From the NCBI RefSeq assembly GCF_028291745.1, contig NZ_JAQGNQ010000044.1, positions 1-47,643 of the forward strand: a DNA stretch of 47,643 bases, written 5' to 3'. This stretch comes from Ramlibacter sp. GTDB lineage: Bacteria > Pseudomonadota > Gammaproteobacteria > Burkholderiales > Burkholderiaceae_C. Position numbers and translations under genes: made by a program. The notes below the pieces were generated by a model, which searched no databases, was not told the origin of the DNA, and saw nothing but the letters and a program-made list of their open reading frames with translations. Positions 1-8,593 of this stretch are shown here, in pieces (position 1 is the stretch's first letter; each line of letters begins with the position of its first letter).

Positions 1-77
1 TGCAAAGATCGTGGCGAATGTTTGCGTTGGCCGAGTGTTGTACTGCGGCCGGACTGCCAACCGCTTGAAGATCGATC

Positions 78-275
78 ATGTCCCAACTCGCAACCCGAGA
101 CGCCGACCTGCCGGTGTTTGACCCTCCTTACCCGTCTGCGGGCCGGATGGAGGACGCCCCGTCGCACGAAGTCGATGACGGCCGCGGCATGCTGGCGAAT
201 CGCAGCTTCTGGTCAGGAGGTTTGCTGTCCCTTCTCGTTTGGACCTTGATCGTGTTCGCATGCACGCGCGGCTGA
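78..275 (+). CDS. hypothetical small single-pass membrane protein
   Basis: The 65-residue reading frame has an acidic, proline-containing N-terminal half. One hydrophobic stretch near the C-terminus (about residues 46-62, SGGLLSLLVWTLIVF...) ends in a short basic tail, so it could be a tail-anchored inner-membrane peptide. There is no good Shine-Dalgarno sequence before the ATG and I recognise no family. It lies upstream of, and convergent with, the yihY-like gene. The hydrophobic segment is the main reason to keep it; it may be a chance frame. Confidence 0.35.
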   Translation: MSQLATRDADLPVFDPPYPSAGRMEDAPSHEVDDGRGMLANRSFWSGGLLSLLVWTLIVFACTRG

Positions 276-353
276 GAGTCGGTCGGCCAGACATAGGCTG
301 AACGCAAGCGCGTCGAGCACGCACAACCAGTCAAGAAACAGGCGCTTGACGCT

Positions 354-1196
354 TCACGGCTGGCGTGGAGTGGCGGCTTTCGTCGAGCCCCGCCGCGAGC
401 GGGCCTTGCCCTTGGGCGCCAGGCTCGCACTCACCAGCGCCGCGGCCAGCGTGACCAGCCACGAGTAGTACACCCACACGAGGAAGGCGAGCACGGGCGC
501 GAAAGCGCCGTAGACCGTGCGGTAGGTGGGCACGGTGGCCAGGTACAGCGCGAAGCCACGCTTGCCCAGTTCGAACGCCGCCGCCGCCAGCACGCCGCCG
601 ACGATCGCTTCCCGCTTGCGCACGGGCGCGTTCGGCACGAAGCGGAACAGGCAGGCAAAGCCGACGGCCCCCAGCAGCACGGGGCCCAGGTTGATCGCCT
701 GCTGCAACCAGGGCTCGCGCGCTGCGAGGCTCGCGCTGGACACCAGCAGCGCGGAGGTGGCCCAGAGGCTGGCGCCGAGGAGCACGGGCACGGTGAGCAG
801 CAGCACGATGTGCAGGGCCAGTCGGCGCAGCAGCATGCGCGGCTTCTTCACCTGCCAGATGCGGTTGAGGGTGTTCTCCACGTTCAGCAGCAGACCGAGT
901 GCCGACAGCAGCAGGAACAGCGATCCCACCAGCGTGAGGCCGCCCGCATTCCCGGCCCACTGGGCCAGGTGCTGCGCCACGGCCTTCACGATGCCGGCCG
1001 GCAGCAGGCCGCGCAGCAAGGCGTCGCGCAATGTTTCGCCGGCGCCGCGCAGCACCGGGATGCGCGTGAACAGGGCGAAGCTCACCGCCAGCAGCGGCAC
1101 CAGGGAGAGCAGCGTCGTGAAGGTCAGGCCGCCAGCGCCCTGCGGCAGGCGTTCTTCCCGGCCGCGGCGCACGAGGAGGGTGATCAGGTTGGACAT
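354..1196 (-). CDS. YihY/virulence factor BrkB family inner-membrane protein
   Basis: A 280-residue polytopic membrane protein, close to the usual size of the YihY family (about 290). The N-terminal LTFTTLLSLVPLLAVSFALF segment is the family hallmark. It is followed by about five more hydrophobic helices and the late YGAFAPVLAFLVWVYYSW motif. The C-terminal tail is short and very basic (KGKARSRRG). The family is often labelled ribonuclease BN from an old misassignment; its real role is unknown. I chose the ATG at 1196 because it gives MSNLITLLVRRG directly before the first helix; the frame stays open upstream but that part is low-complexity and unlike the family. No strong ribosome binding site is visible. 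Confidence 0.85.
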   Translation of the reverse strand: MSNLITLLVRRGREERLPQGAGGLTFTTLLSLVPLLAVSFALFTRIPVLRGAGETLRDALLRGLLPAGIVKAVAQHLAQWAGNAGGLTLVGSLFLLLSALGLLLNVENTLNRIWQVKKPRMLLRRLALHIVLLLTVPVLLGASLWATSALLVSSASLAAREPWLQQAINLGPVLLGAVGFACLFRFVPNAPVRKREAIVGGVLAAAAFELGKRGFALYLATVPTYRTVYGAFAPVLAFLVWVYYSWLVTLAAALVSASLAPKGKARSRRGSTKAATPRQP

Positions 1197-1557
1197 CCGG
1201 CGGAGCGGCGCATGATGGACCGCCGCCCCGCTGTGCAATATACCGAGGCGGGGGCGCAAGGCCGACAGAGAGTGATGCCGGGCGGGTGCCAACGCGGCAT
1301 CGCCGCCACAACCAAGCCACCGGCGTGCGTGCAGCGGTCGGCGGACCGGCGGCTTTGCCGCCGCTTGCGCGCGGGAGTAGCCTCTTCGCGGGGGTAGGCA
1401 GGACCCCCGGGATCCCCCCTTCAAGACGGTGCTCGTCCAATCCTGCGGGCGTCGCGCGTGCGGCGCGGGCACTGTCGCAGGCGAGCCGGCGCGCTCGTGC
1501 CGCAGCTCTGTCCGCCCGCCGCCGCGGCGCACCCGTCCACTGACTGGAGGTGCTCCC
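1197..1557. other. intergenic region between divergent genes
   Basis: This 361-base stretch separates the minus-strand yihY-like gene from the plus-strand binding-protein gene, so it should hold two divergent promoters. I found no convincing sigma-70 boxes. It contains a CGGCGGC-TTT-GCCGCCG hairpin at 1347-1363 without a T-tract. The frames that cross it are GC-driven and have no family likeness. Confidence 0.5.
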
Positions 1558-2352
1558 ATGCGGTATCCCGTTCCTCGAATCTGCGCTGCCATCGCGCTCA
1601 CCTGCGCCACGGTCGCCAGCGGGCCGGCGCTGGCCGACGAGATCCGGCTGCTTTCGGCGGCCGCCATGCAATCGGTCTTCAAGGAGATCGGCGGTGACTT
1701 CGAGCGCACTTCCGGCCACAAGCTGCGCATCGCCTACGGCACGATCGGCGGCATCTCCGGCCGCGTGCTGGCGGGCGAGCGCGCCGACGTCGTGATCGGC
1801 TCGACCCTGTCGTTTCCCGAACTGGTGCAACGCGCGCGCATAGACGCCGCGAGCCAGGTGACCATCTGCACCACCGGGATCGGTGTCGTCGTGCCGGCCG
1901 GCAGTGCGCCGCCGCCCATGGCTTCCAGCGACGACCTGAAAGCGGCCCTTCTCGCTGCCAAGGTGGTGGTCTATGCCGATCCCGTGCGGGGCGGCGCGGC
2001 CGGCGTGCACATCGGGCGCGTGCTGCGCGATCTCGGTATCGCCGACAAGCTGCGCCAGCAGATCACGCTGGCGGCCGGGGGCGACGTGACCGAGGTGACG
2101 CTCGCCCAGGGGCCCGGTGCGCTCGGGATGACGCAGACCGGCGAAATCGTCGGCAAGGCCGGCGCGCAATACGCCGGCCCATTGCCGGCCGCGGTACAGA
2201 ACTACACGACCTTCGTCGCGGGCACGCCCGCCGGGGAGCAGCCCTCGCAGGCGGTGCTGCAGTTCCTCGCTTTCCTGCGCGGTCCCGAAGCCGCCGCTGC
2301 GATCCGCTCCAAGGGCATGGAGCAGGGCGGCGCGCACGTAACTGTTCGATAG
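1558..2352 (+). CDS. periplasmic substrate-binding protein, ModA-like (SBP_bac_11 type)
   Basis: A 264-residue secreted protein with a Sec signal peptide ending ALA at about residue 26. The mature part starts EIRLLSAAAMQSVFKEIGGDFE, the typical opening of ModA-like type II binding proteins. It continues with GERADVVIGS and ends in the usual C-terminal helix (FLAFLRGPEAAAAIRSKGME). A GGAGG sequence lies 7-8 bases before the ATG, which fixes the start; the longer upstream frame is rejected. There is no permease or ATPase gene beside it, so it is an orphan. The ligand is unknown: the family includes molybdate, tungstate and many organic-acid or extracytoplasmic sensor proteins. A paralogue lies at 6275-7060. 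Confidence 0.85.
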   Translation: MRYPVPRICAAIALTCATVASGPALADEIRLLSAAAMQSVFKEIGGDFERTSGHKLRIAYGTIGGISGRVLAGERADVVIGSTLSFPELVQRARIDAASQVTICTTGIGVVVPAGSAPPPMASSDDLKAALLAAKVVVYADPVRGGAAGVHIGRVLRDLGIADKLRQQITLAAGGDVTEVTLAQGPGALGMTQTGEIVGKAGAQYAGPLPAAVQNYTTFVAGTPAGEQPSQAVLQFLAFLRGPEAAAAIRSKGMEQGGAHVTVR

Positions 2353-2416
2353 CCGCACGGCCGGTGCCGGGCTCTGGTGGACAATCCGGTCCCATGGGGG
2401 TGGAGGATTGGATGTG

Positions 2417-3163
2417 ATGCACCGCATCGGCAGCTGGCGGCTACGGGCCGCGGCCACCGCGCGCCGGCCGATGTTCCGCGAGGGCCTGCGCGAATGCGTG
2501 CCGATGTCGATCGGCATCGCGGCCTGGGGCCTGATCGCCGGCGTGGCCATGGCCAAGAGCGGCATGGGCATGTGGATGGCCATCCTGATGTCGGTGCTGG
2601 TGTCGGCCGGCTCGTCGCAGGTGGCGGCGCTGCCCCTGATCGCCAGCGCCGCGCCCATGTGGGTGGTGTGGGCGACGGTGGCCTGCGTCAACCTGCGCTT
2701 CATGGTCTTCAGCTTCCAGTACCGGCCCTACTTCGCGCACCTGCCGCGCGGCCGGCGCATCGTCCTGAGCTACTTCATGGGCGACACGATCTTCGCGATC
2801 TTCCTGCGCCGCTTCCCCGAGCCGGTGCCCGGTCGGGAGCAGGAGGACTACTTCTGGGGCGCCTCGGTGGTGAACTACGGGATGTGGCAGATCGCGGTCC
2901 TCACAGGCATCGTGGCCGGCCGTGCGATCCCGCCGGAATGGGGCATCGGCTTCGCGGGCACGATGGCCTTGCTGGCACTCACCTGCACGCAACTGCGCAA
3001 TCGCGCCACCTGGGTCGCTGCCGCCGTTGCCGCGTGCGCCGCCATCGCCGCGTACAGCCTGCCGCTGCGGCTGAACATCGTGGTTGCGATCGCGGCGGCC
3101 ATCGCCGTCGGTGTGCTGGCGCAACATGCCCGCCCGCCAGCCTCTTCGCGCACGCCGTCATGA
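2417..3163 (+). CDS. azlC: AzlC family branched-chain amino acid exporter, large subunit
   Basis: A 248-residue membrane protein with the AzlC signature near the N-terminus (FREGLRECVPMSIGIAAWGLIAG), SAGSSQVAALPLI and the NLRFMVFS motif. Hydrophobic helices run through to the C-terminus. AzlC pairs with the small AzlD protein to export branched-chain amino acids or analogues. GGAGG at 2402-2406 fits a start at GTG 2414 or ATG 2417; the TTG at 2408 is too close. The last four bases overlap the azlD start (ATGA), implying translational coupling. Confidence 0.9.
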   Translation: MHRIGSWRLRAAATARRPMFREGLRECVPMSIGIAAWGLIAGVAMAKSGMGMWMAILMSVLVSAGSSQVAALPLIASAAPMWVVWATVACVNLRFMVFSFQYRPYFAHLPRGRRIVLSYFMGDTIFAIFLRRFPEPVPGREQEDYFWGASVVNYGMWQIAVLTGIVAGRAIPPEWGIGFAGTMALLALTCTQLRNRATWVAAAVAACAAIAAYSLPLRLNIVVAIAAAIAVGVLAQHARPPASSRTPS

Positions 3164-3489
3164 GTTCCCTCGAGACCTTCTTCACCATCCTCGGCATGGC
3201 CGCCATCACGCTGCTGTTCCGCTCCTTCTTCCTGCTGCCGAAGCAGGATCTGCCGATGCCGCACTGGCTGCGCGAAGGCCTGCGCTACGCACCCATCGCC
3301 GCGCTGACCGCGGTGGTGGCGCCCGAGATCCTGATGACGCAAGGGCACGTGATCCACACCCTGCGCGATGCGCGGATCTTCGGTGCGCTGGCCGGCCTGG
3401 CCTTTTTCCTGTGGCGCAAGGACCTGTTCGGCACCATCGTGTGCGGCACCGGCGTGATGCTGCTGCTGCGCTTCGGCCTGGGGTGGTGA
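3160..3489 (+). CDS. azlD: AzlD family transport protein, small subunit
   Basis: A 109-residue protein with about four hydrophobic helices. Its motifs (MAAITLLFRSFFLL, LRYAPIAALTAVVAPEIL, and a closing GTGVMLLLRF) are those of AzlD, whose usual length is about 100-110 residues. It starts inside the azlC stop codon (ATGA at 3160-3163). The two genes form a two-cistron operon for amino acid export. No clear terminator follows. Confidence 0.88.
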   Translation: MSSLETFFTILGMAAITLLFRSFFLLPKQDLPMPHWLREGLRYAPIAALTAVVAPEILMTQGHVIHTLRDARIFGALAGLAFFLWRKDLFGTIVCGTGVMLLLRFGLGW

Positions 3490-3511
3490 TCGCCTCCACG
3501 GCGCCAGCGGG

Positions 3512-3545
3512 TGCATATGCATCCAAGTTTTTGTTCGTTGGCTTG
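3512..3545 (+). promoter_or_regulatory. possible promoter/operator region of the metNIQ operon
   Basis: The 242-base gap before metN begins with a perfect 10-base palindrome, TGCATATGCA (3512-3521). It is followed a few bases on by AAGTTTTTGTTCGTTGGCTTG-like sequence (3525-3545), clearly AT-richer than the surroundings. I recall similar AT-rich blocks before sulfur-related ABC operons in Burkholderiales, where CysB-type regulators act. Assigning a regulator here is inference only. Confidence 0.3.
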
Positions 3546-3731
3546 CCGCAGTGCGCTGCGCGACAATGCAGGGCATGAGGTCCGCTCTCCTGATTTGTCG
3601 CCATGCGCCGATGCGCGCGCTGTAGCCGCTGAGCGCGCAGCGCTCCGGCCCTTTCCCCTTTTCTTGCCGCCGCCTTCCGCGTGCAGTGCGCGGATCGTGC
3701 GGCGTCGTTCGCGCCCTTACCCAGACATTCC

Positions 3732-4763
3732 ATGATCCAACTACGAGGCGTCACCCAGGCCTACGGCGCGCACACCGCATTGCGCGGCGTCGACCTGGAC
3801 ATCGCCACCGGAGAAGTCTTCGGCATCATCGGCCGCAGCGGCGCCGGCAAGAGTTCGCTGGTGCGCACGATCAACCTGTTGAACCGGCCAAGCGCCGGCC
3901 AGGTGATCGTCGCCGGCCGCGATCTGACGACCTTGCAGCCGGCGCAGCTGCGCGAGGCGCGGCGCGAGATCGGCCTGATCTTCCAGCACTTCAACCTGCT
4001 GTCGTCCCGCACCGTGGCGCAGAACGTGGCGCTGCCGCTGGAGCTGGCGGGCGTCGCGCCCGACGAGATCCGCCGGCGGGTCGACGAACTGCTCGACCTC
4101 GTCGGCCTCGGCGATCTGCGCGAGCGCCATCCGGCGCAGATCAGCGGCGGGCAGAAGCAGCGCGTGGGGATTGCCCGCGCATTGGCCAACCGGCCCAAGG
4201 TGCTGCTGTCCGATGAAGCCACGTCCGCGCTCGACCCGGAGACCACGCGGTCCATCCTGGGCCTGCTGCGGCAGATCAATCGCGAGTTCGGCCTGACCGT
4301 GGTGCTGATCGCGCACCAGATGCAGGTGATCAAGCAGGTGGCCGATCGCGTCGCCGTGATCGACGCCGGCCGGATCGTGGAGCAGGGGCCGGTGATCGAC
4401 GTCTTCACCCGCCCGCAGCACGCCACCACGCGCAGCCTGATCGAGGAGATCGTGCCGCAGGCGCTGCCCGAGGGCGTGCTGGCGCGCATCCGCGCCCTCA
4501 TGGCGCAGCAGCCGGCGCAGGAGAGCCAGCTGCTGCGGCTGGCGTTTGCCGGCACCGGGGCCGATCAGCCCCTGCTCTCGGACGTGATCCGCGCGCATGG
4601 CATCGACCTGAGCATCGTGCATGGCCAGGTCGACGAGGTGCAGGGCCAGCCCTTCGGCTCGCTGGCGGTGTTTGCCCGCGGTGCGCGCTCGCGGCTCGAT
4701 GCCGCGGCGGCGCAGTTGCGCGGCGCCGGCGTGCTGGTGGAGGAGGTGGCCCATGTGGGATGA
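3732..4763 (+). CDS. metN: methionine ABC transporter ATP-binding protein
   Basis: A 343-residue ABC ATPase. Walker A is GRSGAGKS (residues 34-41), the signature is [15 protein letters not shown], and Walker B is [12 protein letters not shown] followed by an H-loop (LIAHQM). The C-terminal third (about 265-343, [27 protein letters not shown]...) is the ACT-like NIL domain that gives MetN its regulation by bound methionine, which separates it from other ATPases. With MetI and MetQ it imports D/L-methionine and related compounds. Its stop codon lies 11 bases inside metI. The start at 3732 is chosen because [12 protein letters not shown] is the normal N-terminus. Confidence 0.92.
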   Translation: MIQLRGVTQAYGAHTALRGVDLDIATGEVFGIIGRSGAGKSSLVRTINLLNRPSAGQVIVAGRDLTTLQPAQLREARREIGLIFQHFNLLSSRTVAQNVALPLELAGVAPDEIRRRVDELLDLVGLGDLRERHPAQISGGQKQRVGIARALANRPKVLLSDEATSALDPETTRSILGLLRQINREFGLTVVLIAHQMQVIKQVADRVAVIDAGRIVEQGPVIDVFTRPQHATTRSLIEEIVPQALPEGVLARIRALMAQQPAQESQLLRLAFAGTGADQPLLSDVIRAHGIDLSIVHGQVDEVQGQPFGSLAVFARGARSRLDAAAAQLRGAGVLVEEVAHVG

Positions 4764-5418
4764 CTTCAGTCCCGAGATGCTGGCGCTGTTTGCCGGCTCG
4801 CTGTGGGAGACGCTGGTCATGGTCGGCCTCTCCGGGCTGGCCGGCGCGCTGATCGGCATTCCGCTCGGCGTGCTCCTGCGCCTGACCGACCGCGGCGGCG
4901 TGCTGCAGAACACGGGCGTGAATCGCGTCGCCGGCGGCATCGTCAACGCAGTGCGCTCGACGCCCTTCATCATCCTGCTGGTCGCGATCATCCCGCTGAC
5001 CCGCCTGCTGACCGGCTCCTCCATCGGCACGGCCGCCGCGGTGGTGCCGCTGACCGTGGCCGCCGCGCCCTTCATGGCGCGCCTGGTCGAGACCGCCTTG
5101 CGCGAGGTCGATGGCGGCCTGGTCGAAGCGGCGCAGGCGATGGGTGCGACCACCTGGCAGATCGTCTTGAAGGTGCTGCTGCCCGAGGCCTTGCCCGGCA
5201 TCGTCGCCGCCTTCACGATCACCGTGGTCAGCCTCACCGGCTACTCCGCGATGGCGGGCGCGATCGGCGGCGGCGGCCTGGGCGACCTCGGCATCCGCTA
5301 CGGCTACCAGCGCTTCCTGCCGGCCATCATGCTGGCGGTCGTCGTGGTGCTGATCGCCTTCGTGCAGGCCGTGCAGAGCCTGGGCGACTGGGCGGTGCGC
5401 CGGCTCTCGCACAAATGA
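4753..5418 (+). CDS. metI: methionine ABC transporter permease
   Basis: A 221-residue inner-membrane permease with five or six helices. It has the EAA-type cytoplasmic loop ([28 protein letters not shown]) and the MetI ending ([17 protein letters not shown]), close to the usual 217 residues. It overlaps metN by 11 bases. The ribosome binding site (GGAGGAGG at 4737-4745) lies inside metN. It forms the membrane channel of the MetNIQ importer. Confidence 0.92.
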   Translation: MWDDFSPEMLALFAGSLWETLVMVGLSGLAGALIGIPLGVLLRLTDRGGVLQNTGVNRVAGGIVNAVRSTPFIILLVAIIPLTRLLTGSSIGTAAAVVPLTVAAAPFMARLVETALREVDGGLVEAAQAMGATTWQIVLKVLLPEALPGIVAAFTITVVSLTGYSAMAGAIGGGGLGDLGIRYGYQRFLPAIMLAVVVVLIAFVQAVQSLGDWAVRRLSHK

Positions 5419-5458
5419 TTTTCTTTCTCCCTCCGATTCTCTCCAAGGAACAACAAGC

Positions 5459-6253
5459 ATGAACAAGCGCCACCTTCTCAAGACCACGCTGGTCCTGGCC
5501 ATCGCCGCCGCGGGCGCCTGCGCGTTCGCGCAGGACAAGCCGATCAAGATCGGCGCCACCGCCGGCCCGCACTCGCAGATCCTCGAGCAGGTGAAGAAGA
5601 TCGCCGAGCGCGATGGCCTGAAGATCCAGATCATCGAGTTCAGCGACTACATCCAGCCGAACGCGGCGCTGGCGGCCGGCGACCTGGACGCCAACAGCTA
5701 CCAGCACAAGCCCTTCCTCGACCAGCAGGTGCGGGACCGCGGCTACAAGATCACCTCGGTGGGCTACACGGTCAACTTCCCGATCGGCATCTACTCGAAG
5801 AAGATCAAGAGCCTGAAGGACCTGAAGGAAGGCGCGCGCTTCGGCATTCCCAACGATCCCACCAACGGCGGCCGCGCGCTGCTGCTGCTGCAGGACCAGG
5901 GGCTGATCAAGCTCAAGGCCAGTGCCGGCCTCAAGGCCACGCCGCTGGACGTGGTGGAGAACCCGAAGAAGCTGAAGTTCGTGGAGCTGGAAGCCGCGCA
6001 GCTGCCGCGCACGCTCGACGACCTCGACGCCGCCGCGATCAACACGAACTTCGCGCTTCCGGCCGGCCTGCACCCGGGCAAGGACTCGATCGCGCAGGAA
6101 AGCGCCAAGAGCCCTTACGTCAACGTGCTGGCCGTGCGCGAGCAGGACAAGGACAAGCCCTGGGTCGCCAAGCTGGTCAAGGCCTACCAGTCGGAGGAAA
6201 TCCGCAAGTACGTGCAGACAGAGTTCAAGGGCGCGGTCGTTCCGGGCTTCTGA
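5459..6253 (+). CDS. metQ: methionine-binding protein, NlpA/MetQ family
   Basis: A 264-residue secreted protein of the NlpA/MetQ family. Its motifs include IKIGATAGPHSQILEQVKKIA, the NAALAAGDLDANSYQHKPFLD motif, and FGIPNDPTNGGRALLLLQ. The leader has a cysteine at residue 21, but the residue at -3 is alanine, so the lipobox is poor; cleavage by signal peptidase I after AFA is an equally good reading. AAGGA lies about 11 bases before the ATG. It is the third gene of metNIQ, 40 bases after metI. The binding specificity (L- or D-methionine) cannot be told from sequence. Confidence 0.92.
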   Translation: MNKRHLLKTTLVLAIAAAGACAFAQDKPIKIGATAGPHSQILEQVKKIAERDGLKIQIIEFSDYIQPNAALAAGDLDANSYQHKPFLDQQVRDRGYKITSVGYTVNFPIGIYSKKIKSLKDLKEGARFGIPNDPTNGGRALLLLQDQGLIKLKASAGLKATPLDVVENPKKLKFVELEAAQLPRTLDDLDAAAINTNFALPAGLHPGKDSIAQESAKSPYVNVLAVREQDKDKPWVAKLVKAYQSEEIRKYVQTEFKGAVVPGF

Positions 6254-6264
6254 CGCAAGCTCGC

Positions 6265-6284
6265 GCGGCCGTCTTCACGGCCGC
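6265..6284. terminator. bidirectional hairpin between metQ and a convergent gene
   Basis: A perfect 8-bp stem GCGGCCGT/ACGGCCGC encloses a CTTC tetraloop, 12 bases after the metQ stop. The 3' arm includes the stop codon of the convergent minus-strand gene. There is no T-tract on either side, so this is a stable hairpin rather than a textbook terminator. Confidence 0.5.
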
Positions 6285-7060
6285 CGGCCCAGCGGCTCCA
6301 TTCCGCCGTTGGCGATGTCCGCGGCGGCTTCGGGCGAAGCCAGAAAGGCGATCAGCTTGCGTGCCGCCTCGGGCTGCGTGGACGTGGAGGTCTGGGCGGC
6401 GGCGAAGACCTGATTGAGCTGGATCTCGGGCGCGATCACGCCGGCGAGTTCCACGCCCGGTGCGTGCACGATCTCGCTCACCGGCATCACCGCGATCTCC
6501 GCCTTGCCCTCGGCCACCAGGGCCGCGGCTTCGGCGCCGCGCGGGGTGGCCTGCAGCGGCACCTTGTCGGCCAGGCCCAGGCGCGGGAAGACGTCCTTCG
6601 CGAGGAAGATGCCGCTGGTGCTGCTCGGCACCGCCACGCCATGGGCACGCAGCATCAGCGCCTTGAATTCGTCAACCGTGGCCACGGCGGGTTTCGCCGC
6701 GCCCGCACGTACCGCAACACCGAGCGGCGTACGCGCGAGGTCCACATCGGAACCGCGTGCGATGCGGCCGGCGGCGATCAGGTTCTGCAGTCCCTCCCGC
6801 GAGAGGATCACCACGTCGGCCGGAACGCCGCGCTGCAACTGCGCCGCGATCGTCTGCGGTCCGCTGCCCTGCGAGGCGCCCGAGCCGGTGACGACCTTCA
6901 CCCCGCTCGCCTGCTCGAACGCGCGCACCAGCCGCTCGTACGGCCCCGAGAAGCCGCCGGAGATGATCACCTGCACTGGCTGCTGCGCCGCGGCGCCAAT
7001 GGGGCCAAGTGCCGCGATCGAGGTGGCGAAGACGAAGAGGGCGTTGCGCAGGTTTGTCAT
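6275..7060 (-). CDS. periplasmic substrate-binding protein, ModA-like
   Basis: A 261-residue secreted protein with a signal peptide ending AAA at about residue 25. It has the ModA-like layout: VQVIISGGFSGPYERLVRAFEQ, then GVPADVVILSREGLQNL, and a C-terminal FLASPEAAADIANGGMEPLG helix. AAGGA lies just before the ATG. It resembles the binding protein at 1558-2352, and again has no adjacent permease or ATPase. It lies downstream, in the same direction, of the LVIVD and membrane-protein genes, separated by a GCAGAAG repeat element, so it may be the third gene of that transcript. The ligand is unknown. Confidence 0.85.
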   Translation of the reverse strand: MTNLRNALFVFATSIAALGPIGAAAQQPVQVIISGGFSGPYERLVRAFEQASGVKVVTGSGASQGSGPQTIAAQLQRGVPADVVILSREGLQNLIAAGRIARGSDVDLARTPLGVAVRAGAAKPAVATVDEFKALMLRAHGVAVPSSTSGIFLAKDVFPRLGLADKVPLQATPRGAEAAALVAEGKAEIAVMPVSEIVHAPGVELAGVIAPEIQLNQVFAAAQTSTSTQPEAARKLIAFLASPEAAADIANGGMEPLGRRP

Positions 7061-7100
7061 GGGGTTCCTTCATGCGTCATGTGGGAGTGCAGGCAATTTC

Positions 7101-7204
7101 ACCGCAGAAGACGCAGAAGTGACGCAGCGAACACGCAGAAAAAGCAATCAAAGGAAATGGATGCCCTTCTGCGTTTTCTGCGCAACTTCTGCGCCTTCTG
7201 CGTT
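7101..7204. repeat. GCAGAAG inverted/tandem repeat element, copy A
   Basis: The left half carries several short GCAGAA(G) units separated by 1-5 bases. The right half carries the reverse complement (CTTCTGCG units), with an A-rich centre of about 35 bases. A transcript could fold into a long imperfect hairpin. It belongs to the same family as 27648-27776 and 44115-44241, but lacks their ACCGGAC/GTCCGGT ends. It fills most of the gap between two minus-strand genes. Confidence 0.8.
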
Positions 7205-7234
7205 CAAATCTGCTCGTCATCAGCCCGACTCTGT

Positions 7235-8593
7235 TCAATGTTCGCCACTCGCCAACAGCAGCAGACTCGTCGCGGTCAAGGCAAGCGCCAGCGCCGTCAG
7301 CGGTAGCAAGCGCAGCGCGACCCGCCGCGGCGAGCCACCCTGCGCGAGCGCGACCCGGTGCGACAGCCACACCGACGCCGCATGGCCGGCAACGATCGCG
7401 CCCACTGCGATGAACCAGGTGGCGCGCGCATCGAGCACCGTGACGTCCGGATAGAAAGCCGCCGTGCCGAACAGGTCCCATTGCCGACCGAAAGGATCCG
7501 ACAGCAGCGCGAACACGCGCTGGCCCTGCAGGACGAAGGTCGAGAGGTTGTGCGCCACCGCGTAGCCGGCCGCGATCGGCAGCAGCGCCAATGCGAGCCG
7601 GGCACGTCCGTCGCGCGGCTGCGACACCCACATCGCCGCCTCGAACAGCAGCACGATCGCGAGCCACACCAGCAGCAGGCCCGCGGTGCCCGCCGCATGG
7701 CCGTTCACGTCGAGGGGAAGCGGACTGAGTTTCTGCAGCGCCGCCTCGAACCCGTGCCAGGCAGGGGCTCCGTGCAGCCCGTCGAAGATCACCGTCGCCA
7801 GCAGCGCCATCACGAAGGCGACCAGCCCGTGCGGTTCGCGCGCCGGCTGCGGGTCCGCGACGTCGAGCTGCCGGCCCGAGATGCGGCCGAAGGTCGCGAA
7901 GGTCAGCGCAAAGACGTCGCCGCGCGACTGCCAGGTGCGCCTGCCGAAGGCCAGCATGCCCGCCACGCTGAGCGCCGTCCACGCCAGCAGCAGCGCGCCC
8001 AGCCGCCGTGGCGACGTGGCGATGGGATACACCACCTCCAGCCAGCTCCAGCCAAGCAGCAGCGCAACGGCCGGCCAGCAACCGAGGGCGTCGGGCCAGC
8101 GCAGCACGCCAAGCTCCAGGCGCGACCGTCGCGAGCCGGCCAGCGCCAGCACGCCGGCATGCAGTCCGCGCCAAGGGTCCAGCGCCGGCCACACGTCGGC
8201 GAGGAAGGCGCAGATGAAGGTCACGCCCAGCCAGGCCACGACCCACACCATCGTCGGTGCGAGATTCATCAGCGGGTCCTGCGTGCCCCACAGCGCCGCC
8301 GCTACGGTGACTGCGAACAGCAGCACGGAGACGACGCGCAGCAGGCCCAGAGCGGAAGTGGGAAGGTGCAGCGGGCGACGCTGGCGCGGGACGGCTGCGT
8401 CGGCCACAGGGCGTGCCAGCCAGGCGGCGCCGACGAAACTCAGAAGCACGGCGATGCAGCCGCCGGCCGCCACCCAGGGCAGGGGCAGCGGCAGCTCGTA
8501 GCGTTCCTGCAAGGCGTGCGCGCCGGCGGCGTGCGCCGCGCAGGCAAGGACGAGTGCGACCGAGAGCCGCGCGGCGGGCCGGGCTGGCTTCAT
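7235..8593 (-). CDS. polytopic membrane protein, resembling database 'fenitrothion hydrolase' (FedB-like) proteins
   Basis: A 452-residue protein with an N-terminal signal or first helix, then AHALQERYELPLPLPWVAAGG and roughly ten further hydrophobic helices. The motif MNLAPTMVWVVAWLGVTF...DVWPALDPWR is the best landmark. I recall this pattern (a short periplasmic N-terminus after a conserved AHG/AHA, LPIP-like, NxAPTxVxVxxWLG, xNPWR) from integral membrane proteins annotated as fenitrothion hydrolase in actinobacteria and Burkholderia. I cannot verify that here and the true role is unknown. The start codon overlaps the stop of the upstream LVIVD gene (8590-8593), so the two proteins are probably made in fixed ratio and may work together. 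Confidence 0.7.
   Translation of the reverse strand: MKPARPAARLSVALVLACAAHAAGAHALQERYELPLPLPWVAAGGCIAVLLSFVGAAWLARPVADAAVPRQRRPLHLPTSALGLLRVVSVLLFAVTVAAALWGTQDPLMNLAPTMVWVVAWLGVTFICAFLADVWPALDPWRGLHAGVLALAGSRRSRLELGVLRWPDALGCWPAVALLLGWSWLEVVYPIATSPRRLGALLLAWTALSVAGMLAFGRRTWQSRGDVFALTFATFGRISGRQLDVADPQPAREPHGLVAFVMALLATVIFDGLHGAPAWHGFEAALQKLSPLPLDVNGHAAGTAGLLLVWLAIVLLFEAAMWVSQPRDGRARLALALLPIAAGYAVAHNLSTFVLQGQRVFALLSDPFGRQWDLFGTAAFYPDVTVLDARATWFIAVGAIVAGHAASVWLSHRVALAQGGSPRRVALRLLPLTALALALTATSLLLLASGEH

Noticed and set aside
1429..1557. N-terminal extension of the first binding protein from an upstream start
   Set aside because: The extension is Arg/Pro-rich and would bury the signal peptide. 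A good ribosome binding site precedes the ATG at 1558.
3490..3731. SAM riboswitch before metNIQ
   Set aside because: None of the conserved SAM-I or SAM-II core could be found, and the hairpins there (for example GCGCGC near 3619-3644) are simple GC palindromes.
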